Source: Pseudidiomarina terrestris (GTDB lineage Bacteria > Pseudomonadota > Gammaproteobacteria > Enterobacterales > Alteromonadaceae). Taken from it: a stretch of 64,000 nucleotides of DNA. The notes under the pieces were generated by a model, which had not been told where the DNA came from, searched no databases, and saw only the letters and a list, made by a program, of their open reading frames with translations. The DNA is taken from the NCBI RefSeq assembly GCF_030466405.1, contig NZ_JAGGJF010000002.1, positions 186,001 through 250,000 on the forward strand, in the 5' to 3' direction. A program made the translations under genes and the position numbers. Below are positions 9,363 through 17,224 of this stretch, piece by piece (the first letter of the stretch is position 1; each line of letters begins with the position of its first letter).

Positions 9363-9947
9363 ATGGCTATAGAAACGGATGAAGAATTAGCGATAGCGGT
9401 TAAGAAGGCTGGCGTACTCCTTCAAGAAATACAGGATTTTTGTGGGCGCAAAAATCGTTCGGACGCAAAAGTACGCTTTCCTCGTGGCTACCTCAGAACT
9501 GCCAGTGAACAGCGAAATAGGCTCAAGTTTGTTCGCTCTGAAGACTTGAAGGCAAACTTGTCATATACCTTAATTTTAACAGATAGCATTCTCTGGTTAT
9601 TGGTTCGGACTGATATAGCAGCCACAGCTAAAGACATGTTGATAAAAATGTTTATATTCCTTGGTGGCGCACTAATGGAGGGAATACTTTCTGATTACTT
9701 GACAGGTATTGTAGGCAAACAGCGCTCATTCAAAAAAAGAACCGAATACCTGCTAAAAAGTGACATTATTACTCAGTCATTACATGACGAGCTCAACTGG
9801 GTTTGGGATATGCGAAATAATATGCACCTATTTCTTTTAGACGGTCGAGAATTTGAAAACAGTTACAATGCATCTTCTCATGTTCGATGTGCTAATGCGT
9901 TTAAAGAATTGATTAAAGTTTTAGACCGCAAAGGTCGTCTATCATGA
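9363..9947 (+). CDS. Unknown protein with HEPN-like C-terminal motif
   Basis: 194 residues, AT-rich coding. Residues 60-125 are hydrophobic and helical (LSYTLILTDSILWLL, MFIFLGGALMEGIL), either buried helices or membrane-associated. The C-terminal third is helical, with WDMRNNMHLF at residues 148-157, resembling the R-N-x-x-H catalytic corner of HEPN RNases, although the spacing here is Rx3H rather than the usual Rx4-6H. It is followed by an attC-like hairpin and then by two better integron-cassette genes, so it is probably a cassette-borne gene. A HEPN or defence role is inference; no family name is certain. Confidence 0.6.
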   Translation: MAIETDEELAIAVKKAGVLLQEIQDFCGRKNRSDAKVRFPRGYLRTASEQRNRLKFVRSEDLKANLSYTLILTDSILWLLVRTDIAATAKDMLIKMFIFLGGALMEGILSDYLTGIVGKQRSFKKRTEYLLKSDIITQSLHDELNWVWDMRNNMHLFLLDGREFENSYNASSHVRCANAFKELIKVLDRKGRLS

Positions 9948-9968
9948 AAACTTACAAGTGCATATTGT

Positions 9969-10002
9969 CGGACTGGTTTTCCGTTGCGCTCCAAACCAGC
10001 CG
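9969..10002 (+). repeat. Degenerate attC-like hairpin
   Basis: CGG-A-CTGGTTT pairs with AAACCAG-CCG, leaving one unpaired A in the left arm, the extrahelical-base pattern used by integron integrase. Its loop starts TTCCGTTGCG, as in the clear attC at 11263-11346. The outer R boxes are not recognisable (CTTACAA on the left, no GTTRRRY on the right), so this is either a decayed attC or a very divergent one. It begins 22 bases after the stop of the HEPN-like gene, the position expected for a cassette attC. Confidence 0.5.
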
Positions 10003-10088
10003 AAGGTCAGTAATGAGCGAAGAGCGGACCTTCAGACTTTTTATCCAATTCAACTAGTGACGTTTGTGCCTACCATTAATAACTGAGG

Positions 10089-10205
10089 ATGACGCGAATC
10101 AGGCTCGGCACACTTATCTCCGCAATATCGCTCGTTTTTATGTTGGGCTGTGGATTTAAGTTATTTATTGTCAATGATATAGATTTAACGAAAAATCAAA
10201 GTTAG
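10089..10205 (+). CDS. Possible tiny lipoprotein, 38 residues
   Basis: ATG to TAG encodes a basic start (MTRIRLG), a hydrophobic stretch (LISAISLVFM) and a lipobox-like LGC at residues 19-21, then 17 more residues. This is the shape of a lipoprotein signal peptide with almost no mature domain, so it may be a small lysis- or entry-exclusion-type lipoprotein, or the truncated head of a lost gene. A TGAGG immediately before the ATG is too close to be a good ribosome site. The rest of 10003-10389 shows no other gene. Confidence 0.3.
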   Translation: MTRIRLGTLISAISLVFMLGCGFKLFIVNDIDLTKNQS

Positions 10206-10389
10206 ATAGTGTGTGCCCGTTAGAGTTTAACTGAACATGCTCAAATTGCCTTTGCTAACTCGGAACCTTTCAAGTCAGGAATGCCTGCTTGATCAGTAAG
10301 TTAAAAGCCGAAAGCTATCGATTGGACGAGTTTCTAAATGCGCACGCACAATATACAAATGTTAAGCTACTTCGAGATTGGAGCAAACA

Positions 10390-11262
10390 ATGGCAAGAAA
10401 AAAAAAACCTACTTCTGAAGATAAAAAGCCCTTGGAGCTGGCTGCTCCCAGAGAAAAAGCGAAGGAAAAACTCCAAGTTAGAATAGATCAAGGTAAAACG
10501 TTACGTTCCAAATCGATAAATAACCAACAGGAACTAGATAGCGAAGAAAAAGCGTATGAAAAATGGGATTCTTTTAATAATGAGCTTCTAAGACGGTTAT
10601 TTACTTCGGACGAGCTCTACGAGGAATATAGCAGTTGGGCGGGAGGTGGTATAGTGGTAGGAGGGCGCCACTTTGCTGAAAAAGTATCTGATCACTTTAA
10701 CGAGATTGATGAAAAAGTACATCGTTTAGATTCCATCATTGAAAGGCTTGAGTTGATACCAGAATCAGTATCAATTGATTCATCTATAGTAAACAAAATA
10801 AAGCCTGCCGTACCTCTTGATAAATCGAAAATATTCGTAGTTCACGGTCATGATAGCGAGGCTAAGCTGGAGGTTGCCAGATTTATAGAGAGAATAGGAT
10901 TCACACCGATCATCCTCCATGAGCAGGCCAGTGGAAGTAAAACGATTATCGAGAAAATCGAATCTTACTCAGATGTTGGTTTTGGCATTGTGATTTATAC
11001 TCCCTGCGATGTTGGAAAAAAGAATAGTGAAGAAGCATCCTTTCAAGGTAGGGCGCGCCAAAACGTAGTATTCGAGCATGGATTCCTAATTGGCAAGCTT
11101 GGTCGATCTCGAGTTTGCTCATTAGTAAAAGGTGATGTCGAGACTCCTAATGATATTTCGGGCGTGGTATACACACCAATGGATGGTGGGAACTGGAAAA
11201 TTGAACTGGCCAAAGAGCTAAGAGCCGCGGAATACCCGGTTGATATGAATAAAGTTATTTGA
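10390..11262 (+). CDS. TIR-domain (CAP12/Pycsar-effector type) protein
   Basis: 290 residues; ATG chosen because GGAG lies 6 bases upstream. Residues 1-60 are very basic and charged, 60-125 form a helical or coiled region, and 147-290 match the 'predicted nucleotide-binding/TIR' family used as effectors in CBASS and Pycsar defence: KIFVVHGHD, the TIIEKIE segment (E188 is the candidate NADase glutamate), VIYTPCDVG, RARQNVVFEHGFLIGKLGRSRVC and GVVYTPMD. Family members degrade NAD+ when triggered and arrest the infected cell. No cyclase lies beside it, so it may sense its trigger through its own N-terminus. Followed at once by an attC site: an integron cassette gene. Confidence 0.85.
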   Translation: MARKKKPTSEDKKPLELAAPREKAKEKLQVRIDQGKTLRSKSINNQQELDSEEKAYEKWDSFNNELLRRLFTSDELYEEYSSWAGGGIVVGGRHFAEKVSDHFNEIDEKVHRLDSIIERLELIPESVSIDSSIVNKIKPAVPLDKSKIFVVHGHDSEAKLEVARFIERIGFTPIILHEQASGSKTIIEKIESYSDVGFGIVIYTPCDVGKKNSEEASFQGRARQNVVFEHGFLIGKLGRSRVCSLVKGDVETPNDISGVVYTPMDGGNWKIELAKELRAAEYPVDMNKVI

Positions 11263-11346
11263 GCTTAACAAGGCCAGTCACGGCGACGGCTTTTCCGTTG
11301 CGGCTTCGTCTCCACTACAAAGCCGCGCGTGCTGGCGGCGTTAGGC
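11263..11346 (+). repeat. Integron attC site
   Basis: Begins GCTTAAC one base after the TIR stop and ends with GTTAGGC. The arms fold with GCCAG-CACG-CG-CGGCTTT on the left pairing to AAAGCCGCGCGTGCTGGC on the right, leaving single unpaired T, G and A bases in the left arm. That is the hallmark of a folded attC recognised by IntI. Recombination would fall between G11340 and T11341. Confidence 0.88.
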
Positions 11347-13169
11347 AACTTCAACGAGGAGCTATCATGAATGAAGAGCTAGTCAGATTAATGGAAGAGT
11401 TGGATCATTCTAAGGAGTCAACTAGCGAGCATTCTATTTTGTCAAAAATAAATCGTGCTACCGAAAATGATCAAAGTCCAAAGGCCATAGCCGAACGAAT
11501 TGCGTTTGGGTTCTGCGAAGAATATTTGGATAAGCCAAATGGCTGGGGCACATATTTTGGGCCTATGATGGTTTGGGTAGGGGATGACGGTAAAGCGTAT
11601 GAAAGTCCCAGTATTGCATTGGTAACCAAAGAAATTATTGAGCATTGGAAAAGGAGGTCACAAGAAACCAATAATCAATTGATGAAAGCTCGCTATGCTG
11701 GGCTTGTTTGGGACCTCTCTGAAACTGCCGTGGGCAAAAAGCCTGACTATAGGATTGCTATTGACTATGTAAATGCACTTCTTGATGTGACTGATAACGA
11801 TTTCTGCAAACACCCAACCGAAGCAATAACGAAAATTACTAGGGCTTTCAAAGTTGCGACTGCACTGAATAACAGAGAATTGGCAGAAAGGTGTGTTGAA
11901 AGCGCGATTAAATTAGAAGACAGAATTGCTGAAGATGATAAGGCGGGCCTTTGGGGGTTTTGCTTTGAGCTTTTTGTTTTAGGTAAATATAGGAATTTGT
12001 CTGAGGCACAAGAGCAGAAGCTTGTGGATGATCTCGAGTCCCGTTTAACACGTGTCTCCAAAAGGCATTCACCATGGGTGAGTGAATCGGCGGCTATCCC
12101 CTTAGCCACTTATTATCGTAGCAAGGGAATGAACGACGATGTCACTCGAGTGATTGGAGTTGTTGGAAAGTGTTTTGAAGATGCGTGTGATGGCTTGGCT
12201 CCAATTCAGGTCTCCTCTTGGCTCCAACATGTGCACGACATTTATATAGGCTTCAACATGATCGAAAACGCAGAGCGCGTTTCGAAGAAGATATCTGAGG
12301 TAGGGCCAGGTGTCGTAGAGAGTATGCAAGAATTCTCTCATAGTATGGAGATTCCCAAGGAAAAATTAGAAGCATATCTAGCTTCGATGACGGAAGGTGG
12401 GCTTCATAAAACACTTAGTAGAATTGCAGCGCAATTTATTCCGAAGAAGGGTCAAGTAGAACAGCAGGTCTTGGATCTGGCAAAAAATCATCCATTGACA
12501 TATTTGTTTACGAAGACACTGCAGGACCACAAGGGAAGACCTGTGGCGACGATTGGAGGAATAGAAGAAGATCTAGAAGGCAATGTTATTCACCAGCTTT
12601 CACAAAATATGAATATTGACTCATTTTTTCTCAGGCATTCATTTAGCAAAGCTTCTGAAGTTTACAAATTTGACGTTCAAGAATTGACCGAATATATATT
12701 TCAGTCACCTATATTCGAAGAGTCTAAAAAGGATCTTATTGATGCTGGTATCCAAGCTTACCTCGCCGAGGATTATATCTCTGCAATACATATACTGGTT
12801 CCCCAGGCAGAGGCAGCTATTCGAACGTTAGTGGAGTTAATGGGGGGCGCTACTTTAAGGAAGAATAGGCAGGGTGGGCTACAGTTGAGGACGTTTGACG
12901 ATTTACTAAGAGACGAAAGGGTAGAACACTGTTTTGGTACTGATTCATCGTTCTATTACAGGATGCTACTTACTGACCAACGTGGTTGGAATATGCGAAA
13001 TGACGTATGTCACGGAATCAGCCCGGTAAGTGCATTTAATTATTCCACGGCAGATAGAATCATGCACGTAGTCCTTTGCTTGGCTCAGGTCAGAGAGAAT
13101 AATGCCTAACAAAATGCTGCTGGCGGACAATTTTTACGCTGCGCTACAAAATTGCCGCAGAGCACGGCG
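11341..13169 (+). mobile_element. Integron gene cassette with DUF4209 gene
   Basis: Bounded by the G^TTAGGC cleavage point of one attC and the G^TTAACG point of the next. It contains a single gene whose start is 26 bases inside the left boundary and whose stop lies inside the right attC, the compact layout normal for cassettes. No integrase gene, attI or Pc promoter is in the window. Confidence 0.8.
11367..13109 (+). CDS. DUF4209/HEPN-like protein in a cassette
   Basis: 580 residues; ATG chosen because GAGGAG lies 6 bases upstream and a longer frame would run through the attC. The body (1-440) is helical and acidic without a motif I know. The C-terminal ~110 residues match DUF4209: AIHILVPQAEAAIRTLVELMGG, then the R-N-x-x-x-H corner in MRNDVCHG (R544, H549), which is the Rx4H signature of HEPN RNases. 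DUF4209 proteins occur in defence islands. The TAA stop lies inside the R box of the following attC. AT-rich compared with surrounding chromosomal genes. Confidence 0.8.
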   Translation: MNEELVRLMEELDHSKESTSEHSILSKINRATENDQSPKAIAERIAFGFCEEYLDKPNGWGTYFGPMMVWVGDDGKAYESPSIALVTKEIIEHWKRRSQETNNQLMKARYAGLVWDLSETAVGKKPDYRIAIDYVNALLDVTDNDFCKHPTEAITKITRAFKVATALNNRELAERCVESAIKLEDRIAEDDKAGLWGFCFELFVLGKYRNLSEAQEQKLVDDLESRLTRVSKRHSPWVSESAAIPLATYYRSKGMNDDVTRVIGVVGKCFEDACDGLAPIQVSSWLQHVHDIYIGFNMIENAERVSKKISEVGPGVVESMQEFSHSMEIPKEKLEAYLASMTEGGLHKTLSRIAAQFIPKKGQVEQQVLDLAKNHPLTYLFTKTLQDHKGRPVATIGGIEEDLEGNVIHQLSQNMNIDSFFLRHSFSKASEVYKFDVQELTEYIFQSPIFEESKKDLIDAGIQAYLAEDYISAIHILVPQAEAAIRTLVELMGGATLRKNRQGGLQLRTFDDLLRDERVEHCFGTDSSFYYRMLLTDQRGWNMRNDVCHGISPVSAFNYSTADRIMHVVLCLAQVRENNA

Positions 13170-13175
13170 TTAACG
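13104..13175 (+). repeat. Integron attC site
   Basis: GCCTAAC at the left and GTTAACG at the right enclose a stem in which GCGG-A-CAATTTT pairs with AAAATTGCCGC, with one unpaired A and a 13-base loop (TACGCTGCGCTAC). The left box contains the stop codon of the DUF4209 gene. Different in sequence but equal in architecture to the attC at 11263. Confidence 0.85.
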
Positions 13176-13279
13176 TTCACTCTTGGCACAATACAGACCT
13201 AGGTTTTCACAAACTAGCCAACCGAACGCGACTCCCCTCGCAACCGGCAATGTTGGGAAGCTTTGAAAGCGGACTCAAC

Positions 13280-13320
13280 TGTAACCCCCCATTTTAAGCA
13301 GCAGTTATCCGTAGAATTAA
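13280..13320. repeat. Mobile-element-end-like repeat, copy A
   Basis: TGTAACCCCCC followed by GCAGTTATCCGTAGAATTAA. The last 20 bases match 60148-60167 at 19 of 20 positions, and both copies begin TGTAA(C/T)CCCCC. It lies in the gap 13176-13462 between the last attC and a hydrolase gene; the gap also has a run of nine G near 13381-13389 and no gene I can support. Likely the terminus of a lost insertion element, family not identified. Confidence 0.5.
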
Positions 13321-13462
13321 TGAACCGCTCGCGTTAATTGTTTGGGCGAAATGCCTCCGAGGGTGTGGTCACTCAAGTTGGGGGGGGGCAGGCCTTACCA
13401 GTTGCTGTAGACTTTTCTGATAGAGTGCTCACAATTTTTTATCAAATCAGGCAACAAAAATA

Positions 13463-14752
13463 ATGAAAAGTCTATTGATAGCACTGCTTGCGTGTCTTCT
13501 TGCAAGCGGCAGTGCGTTCGCGCAAAGCAAAGCTGAGAAAGTACATGCACTCATGAATGAAGCGCATGCGCGTGGTATTTTTAACGGTAATGTGCTGGTG
13601 GCCGAGAAAGGTACTATCGTTTACGAAAACGCCATAGGTTTTGCCGACGGCAGTCAAAAGCAAACGTTGGCAATGGATTTACGTTTCAACATTGGCTCCA
13701 TGGCAAAAGAGTTCGATGGCGTCGCCCTGATGATGCTCAAAGAGCAAGGCAAGTTGTCACTGGACGACAAAGTTTCTGATTACTTCCCTGAACTGCCGCC
13801 ATGGTCTGAGCGTGTGAGCATCCGCAACCTTATCCAATACACCAGCGGGTTGCCTGCGCCAGATTATCCAACAGAACCGCTGGATGATGACGTGTGGCAG
13901 TTTCTGCAGACATTGGAACAACTCGACTTTGAGCCGGGCACAGTATACGGCTATAACAACCACAACGTGTTTTTGCGTAAGCGCATTGTCGAAAAAGTCT
14001 CAGGTACATCGTTTAACGAATTCGTTGAACAGTACATGCTCGCGCCACTTGCGATGGATTCCGCTGCAATCGATCTGGCGGCTGACGCTGAAAAGTTCGC
14101 CAAAGCATTTAATAACAGGTTCATCGAAGACGACTACACCCCTTATATGTCAGGCTGGGTGCAACTGACAGCTAAGGATTTATACCGTTGGGTGCAAGGC
14201 CTGCACTCGTACCAGTTGATCAGCAAAGACTCGCTGTTTGAGCTATTCACTGGCTACAACGGTGAGCAAACGCCACTAGGGCATAGTCTTTTTGATGGCG
14301 AAACCTTGGTTTACCATTATCACCATGGCTCCAGCTATAATTTTGAATCCTCTTTGTATCACAACCCTGGTGAGCAGTTTACGGTGCTATTGCTGACCAA
14401 TAATAAGAACTTCAATGTTGGCAGTTTGACCAACGCTATCGATGCTATTTTGCGAGGCAATGAATATAGCGTTCCGCTAGCCTCTATCTACATGAATCTT
14501 CGGACCCGCATCTTCTATGATGGCTATGAAAACGCCATGCAGTGGTATGTCGATATCTCCAGCAACGAGCGTGAGATTTACGATTTCTCTGATGAACTTC
14601 GCGAGCTGACCAAGACTGCTGATTATTTGGCTGACGAGCAGCGCGGCCGCGCAGCACAAGCGATAAAGCTGTACGAGTACATCGTTCAACAGTTTCCGGC
14701 TTCTGCAACCGAGCATGCGAAACAGCAAATCGAGGTTCTACGTCACCTGTAA
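13463..14752 (+). CDS. Exported serine hydrolase, beta-lactamase/PBP-like
   Basis: 429 residues. Signal peptide with an AFA-Q cleavage site near residue 20. The penicillin-binding/serine beta-lactamase fold is shown by SMAK (S79-K82, SxxK), the YNN motif in TVYGYNNHN, and HHGSS in place of KTG, as in class C-like esterases and D-aminopeptidases. The last ~100 residues are a helical extension resembling a TPR (YDGYENAMQWYVDISSNEREIYDF). Probably a periplasmic esterase or peptidase; substrate not predictable. Not expected to be a classical resistance enzyme. Stands alone just downstream of the cassette region. Confidence 0.85.
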   Translation: MKSLLIALLACLLASGSAFAQSKAEKVHALMNEAHARGIFNGNVLVAEKGTIVYENAIGFADGSQKQTLAMDLRFNIGSMAKEFDGVALMMLKEQGKLSLDDKVSDYFPELPPWSERVSIRNLIQYTSGLPAPDYPTEPLDDDVWQFLQTLEQLDFEPGTVYGYNNHNVFLRKRIVEKVSGTSFNEFVEQYMLAPLAMDSAAIDLAADAEKFAKAFNNRFIEDDYTPYMSGWVQLTAKDLYRWVQGLHSYQLISKDSLFELFTGYNGEQTPLGHSLFDGETLVYHYHHGSSYNFESSLYHNPGEQFTVLLLTNNKNFNVGSLTNAIDAILRGNEYSVPLASIYMNLRTRIFYDGYENAMQWYVDISSNEREIYDFSDELRELTKTADYLADEQRGRAAQAIKLYEYIVQQFPASATEHAKQQIEVLRHL

Positions 14753-14901
14753 GCGCTCGAGGTAATGGAGGTAACTTGAATTGAGACATTGCAGTGTTGT
14801 GAGCCGCAAACTATAACTAGTGCAAGCCCTTCGTTATGAGAGCGCGTCACTATGAACTCAACGAACACTGCCACTTCCGAGGAACAACTTAGGAGGGGAG
14901 G

Positions 14902-16182
14902 ATGGCACAAATCTCAGGCATGCGCTTTGCGCTGATCGGCGCTATCCTCATTGCCATAAGCTTTGGTTTAGCTCGCTTTGCGTTTGGTTTGTTCATACCG
15001 CAAATACGCGATGACCTTGGCATGAGCGCTAATACCATCGGTGTTATCGCCGCGCTTCCTTTGATCAGTTTCGTCATCGTCAGTTTAGTTGCCCCCTTAG
15101 TCACCAAGTATTTTGGCGCACGCAATACCACTGTTTTATCTGCTTCGTTTAGTGTTCTCGGTCTGGCTCTCATTAGTCAGGCCACTGGGCCGATTAGTCT
15201 CGGCATAGGAGTCTTCGCCTGTGGGATCTGTACCGGATTAATGATGCCAGCGTTAACCTCGGCTATGCAGGCGTTGGTCGATCGTTCTATCCATGGGCGC
15301 GTCAGCTCAGTCATGAATGCGGGGACTAGCGTTGGTGTCGTGCTCTCTGTGCCGGCTGTCCTATTTTTAGTCGGTGCATGGCGCTATGCCTATTTATCAT
15401 TCACGCTAATAGCCATTCTTGGTGTTGTTCTTGCCTGGTATTTGATTCCCTCGATTTCCAGGCTCACTCCCGCAAATGCAGCGCCGCCCCCCAAAATTAC
15501 CGTTAGGCAGTGGTGGCGTCTGTTAAAGCTAGCCTTGTTTGCTTTCGCCATGGGCTTTATTGCTTCAGCTTACTGGACGTTTGCGCCGGATTTAGCCACC
15601 AATTTGGGCTCATTATCATCCAGCCAAAGTGGTTGGTTATGGTTGGCATTAGGTATTGCAGGCTTAGGCGGAGCAATTGTCAGTGACCTCGCAGACAGAA
15701 ATAATCCTGCTATTACGCACGCACTCATGCTGATGATGTTAACCACCAGTTTAACTTTGTTGGCCGCCAGCCCAAGTCAAGTCTATCTTGCTGTTTTTTC
15801 AGCCTTTATCTTTGGCCTGTCCTATATGAGTTTAACCGGACTTTACTTAATGACGGGTATTCGCTTATTGCCGGGACGTGTGTCGATGGGACCTGTGTTG
15901 CCCTTTTTGGCGTGTGCCTTAGGCCAGGCAGCAGGGGCGCCTCTGGTCGGCGTGCTCGTCGGTGAGCTTGGTTATGCCGAAAGTTTCTCTATCTTTGCAG
16001 CGGTGGGGATTGTTATCGCGCTGATATCGCCATTTTATCCTGGCCATAGTGAAGAGGAGACGGGTATACCTGAAGATGAGACCGGCCTGCAAGCGGCCTT
16101 TGACTATCAGCTTCAGGATGAAGAAGGGGAGCCGCTGGAGACGGCGAGCATTGAGCAAGAGGACAATAAAGGTGAGTCGTGA
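14902..16182 (+). CDS. MFS transporter
   Basis: 426 residues with about 12 hydrophobic segments and an acidic cytoplasmic C-terminal tail (EEGEPLETASIEQEDNKGES). The strong ribosome site AGGAGGGGAGG directly precedes the ATG. An LARFAFGLFIPQIRDDLGMSANTIG opening and a duplicated six-helix layout place it in the major facilitator superfamily, near YbfB/CynX-type permeases. Substrate unknown. Ends 33 bases before a convergent DUF1330 gene. Confidence 0.88.
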   Translation: MAQISGMRFALIGAILIAISFGLARFAFGLFIPQIRDDLGMSANTIGVIAALPLISFVIVSLVAPLVTKYFGARNTTVLSASFSVLGLALISQATGPISLGIGVFACGICTGLMMPALTSAMQALVDRSIHGRVSSVMNAGTSVGVVLSVPAVLFLVGAWRYAYLSFTLIAILGVVLAWYLIPSISRLTPANAAPPPKITVRQWWRLLKLALFAFAMGFIASAYWTFAPDLATNLGSLSSSQSGWLWLALGIAGLGGAIVSDLADRNNPAITHALMLMMLTTSLTLLAASPSQVYLAVFSAFIFGLSYMSLTGLYLMTGIRLLPGRVSMGPVLPFLACALGQAAGAPLVGVLVGELGYAESFSIFAAVGIVIALISPFYPGHSEEETGIPEDETGLQAAFDYQLQDEEGEPLETASIEQEDNKGES

Positions 16183-16215
16183 TGCTCGCTCGCTGCTATC
16201 ATTTATCGCTATCTT

Positions 16216-16545
16216 TCATTCATCGCTAACTTTCAACAATGGCCGCAAATCATCGAGCTTATCAAACAGGTGCCAGATGTAGTTGCTGGTGCCGTTCTCG
16301 CGATGCGGGTGCAGATCGGCAAGCGCAGGATCATCGCAGTAACTCTCGAACGCTTCCTTTGACTCCCACTCAACCAGTATCAGCACGTTGCGCGGGGTAA
16401 TGTCGCCTTGTGCGGCTTCTCTGAACTTGCCGAGAGAGATCACTTTGCCGCCGTGGGCTTCAACTTCTTTCGCAGAACGACGTGCATAGGCGAGGTATTC
16501 GTCTTTGTTCGCAATATCAAAAAGATTAAGCGCATAAACAGGCAT
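16216..16545 (-). CDS. DUF1330-family protein
   Basis: 109 residues, a dimeric alpha-beta barrel of the DUF1330/ABM type: VYALNLFDIANKDEYLAYARRSAKEVEAHGGKVI followed by VLILVEWESKEAFESYCDDP. Members are small cytoplasmic proteins, possibly oxygenase- or isomerase-like, with no settled role. Upstream MPVYAL start has GGAGCTTC 6 bases before it. Confidence 0.8.
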   Translation of the reverse strand: MPVYALNLFDIANKDEYLAYARRSAKEVEAHGGKVISLGKFREAAQGDITPRNVLILVEWESKEAFESYCDDPALADLHPHRENGTSNYIWHLFDKLDDLRPLLKVSDE

Positions 16546-16721
16546 GGGTGAAGCTCCTTGTTGGTTTTGTTCGATGATACCTATAATTCATGAGCCTGTC
16601 GCATTAACGTAAATCAGCGTTGGCAATATACTGCTCGATCTATTTTAAGTGTCGCGCTATGTTGGGCTATGATTTTGCACAGTATTCTTATCAAAATGAA
16701 TTAAAGGAGAAAGCACCGCAA

Positions 16722-17159
16722 ATGGACAATTTCATGCAAGCCGCCATCGACGAGGCGAAAAAAGGACTGGAAGAGGGCGGTGTGCCGATTGGCTCGGTCC
16801 TTGTGCATCAGGGTAAGATTATTGGTCGCGGGCATAATCGTCGTGTGCAAAGCGGCAGCCCTATTCTGCATGGCGAAATGGATGCCTTTGCTGATGCTGG
16901 ACGGCAGTCGGCGTCCGTTTACAAAGAGTGCGTGATTTACACCACGCTCTCACCTTGCTGTATGTGTTCAGGTGCCATTGAGTTGTACGGCATCCCGCAC
17001 GTCGTGGTGGGTGAAAACCAGACCTTTATGGGCGCTGAAGAACGCCTGCGCGCCGCTGGCGTTAAAGTTGAGGTGTTGCAGGACCCAACCTGTATCGAGC
17101 TGATGACAACATTTATCAACGACAAGCCCGAGCTCTGGTTTGAAGATATCGGCGAATAG
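16722..17159 (+). CDS. Nucleoside/cytosine deaminase
   Basis: 145 residues; ATG at MDNFMQAAIDEA chosen because AAAGGAG precedes it and homologues start there, although the frame is open 34 codons further up. Zinc site: HGEMDA (His and proton-relay Glu) and TLSPCCMCSGA (PCxxC). The order and the ILHGEMDAFADAGR segment resemble yeast-type cytosine deaminase more than TadA. It hydrolytically deaminates a free base or nucleoside in the cytoplasm, in pyrimidine salvage. Monocistronic. Confidence 0.88.
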   Translation: MDNFMQAAIDEAKKGLEEGGVPIGSVLVHQGKIIGRGHNRRVQSGSPILHGEMDAFADAGRQSASVYKECVIYTTLSPCCMCSGAIELYGIPHVVVGENQTFMGAEERLRAAGVKVEVLQDPTCIELMTTFINDKPELWFEDIGE

Positions 17160-17224
17160 TGTTGCAGCTAGCGAACTATTGCGAGGGTTTTAGCGTAACT
17201 AATCCAAACTCTTAAGGGGAAACC

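Noticed and set aside
10289-10486. 65-codon plus-strand frame upstream of the TIR gene
   Set aside because: It overlaps the TIR start in another frame, has no ribosome site, and its end simply reads the lysine-rich TIR coding sequence out of frame.
11259-11366. N-terminal extension of the DUF4209 protein
   Set aside because: The open frame runs back through the attC site; the ATG at 11367 with GAGGAG is the natural cassette start.
13463-14752. Antibiotic-resistance beta-lactamase delivered by the integron
   Set aside because: The gene follows the last attC but has no attC of its own, lacks KTG, carries a long C-terminal helical extension, and looks like an ordinary serine hydrolase.
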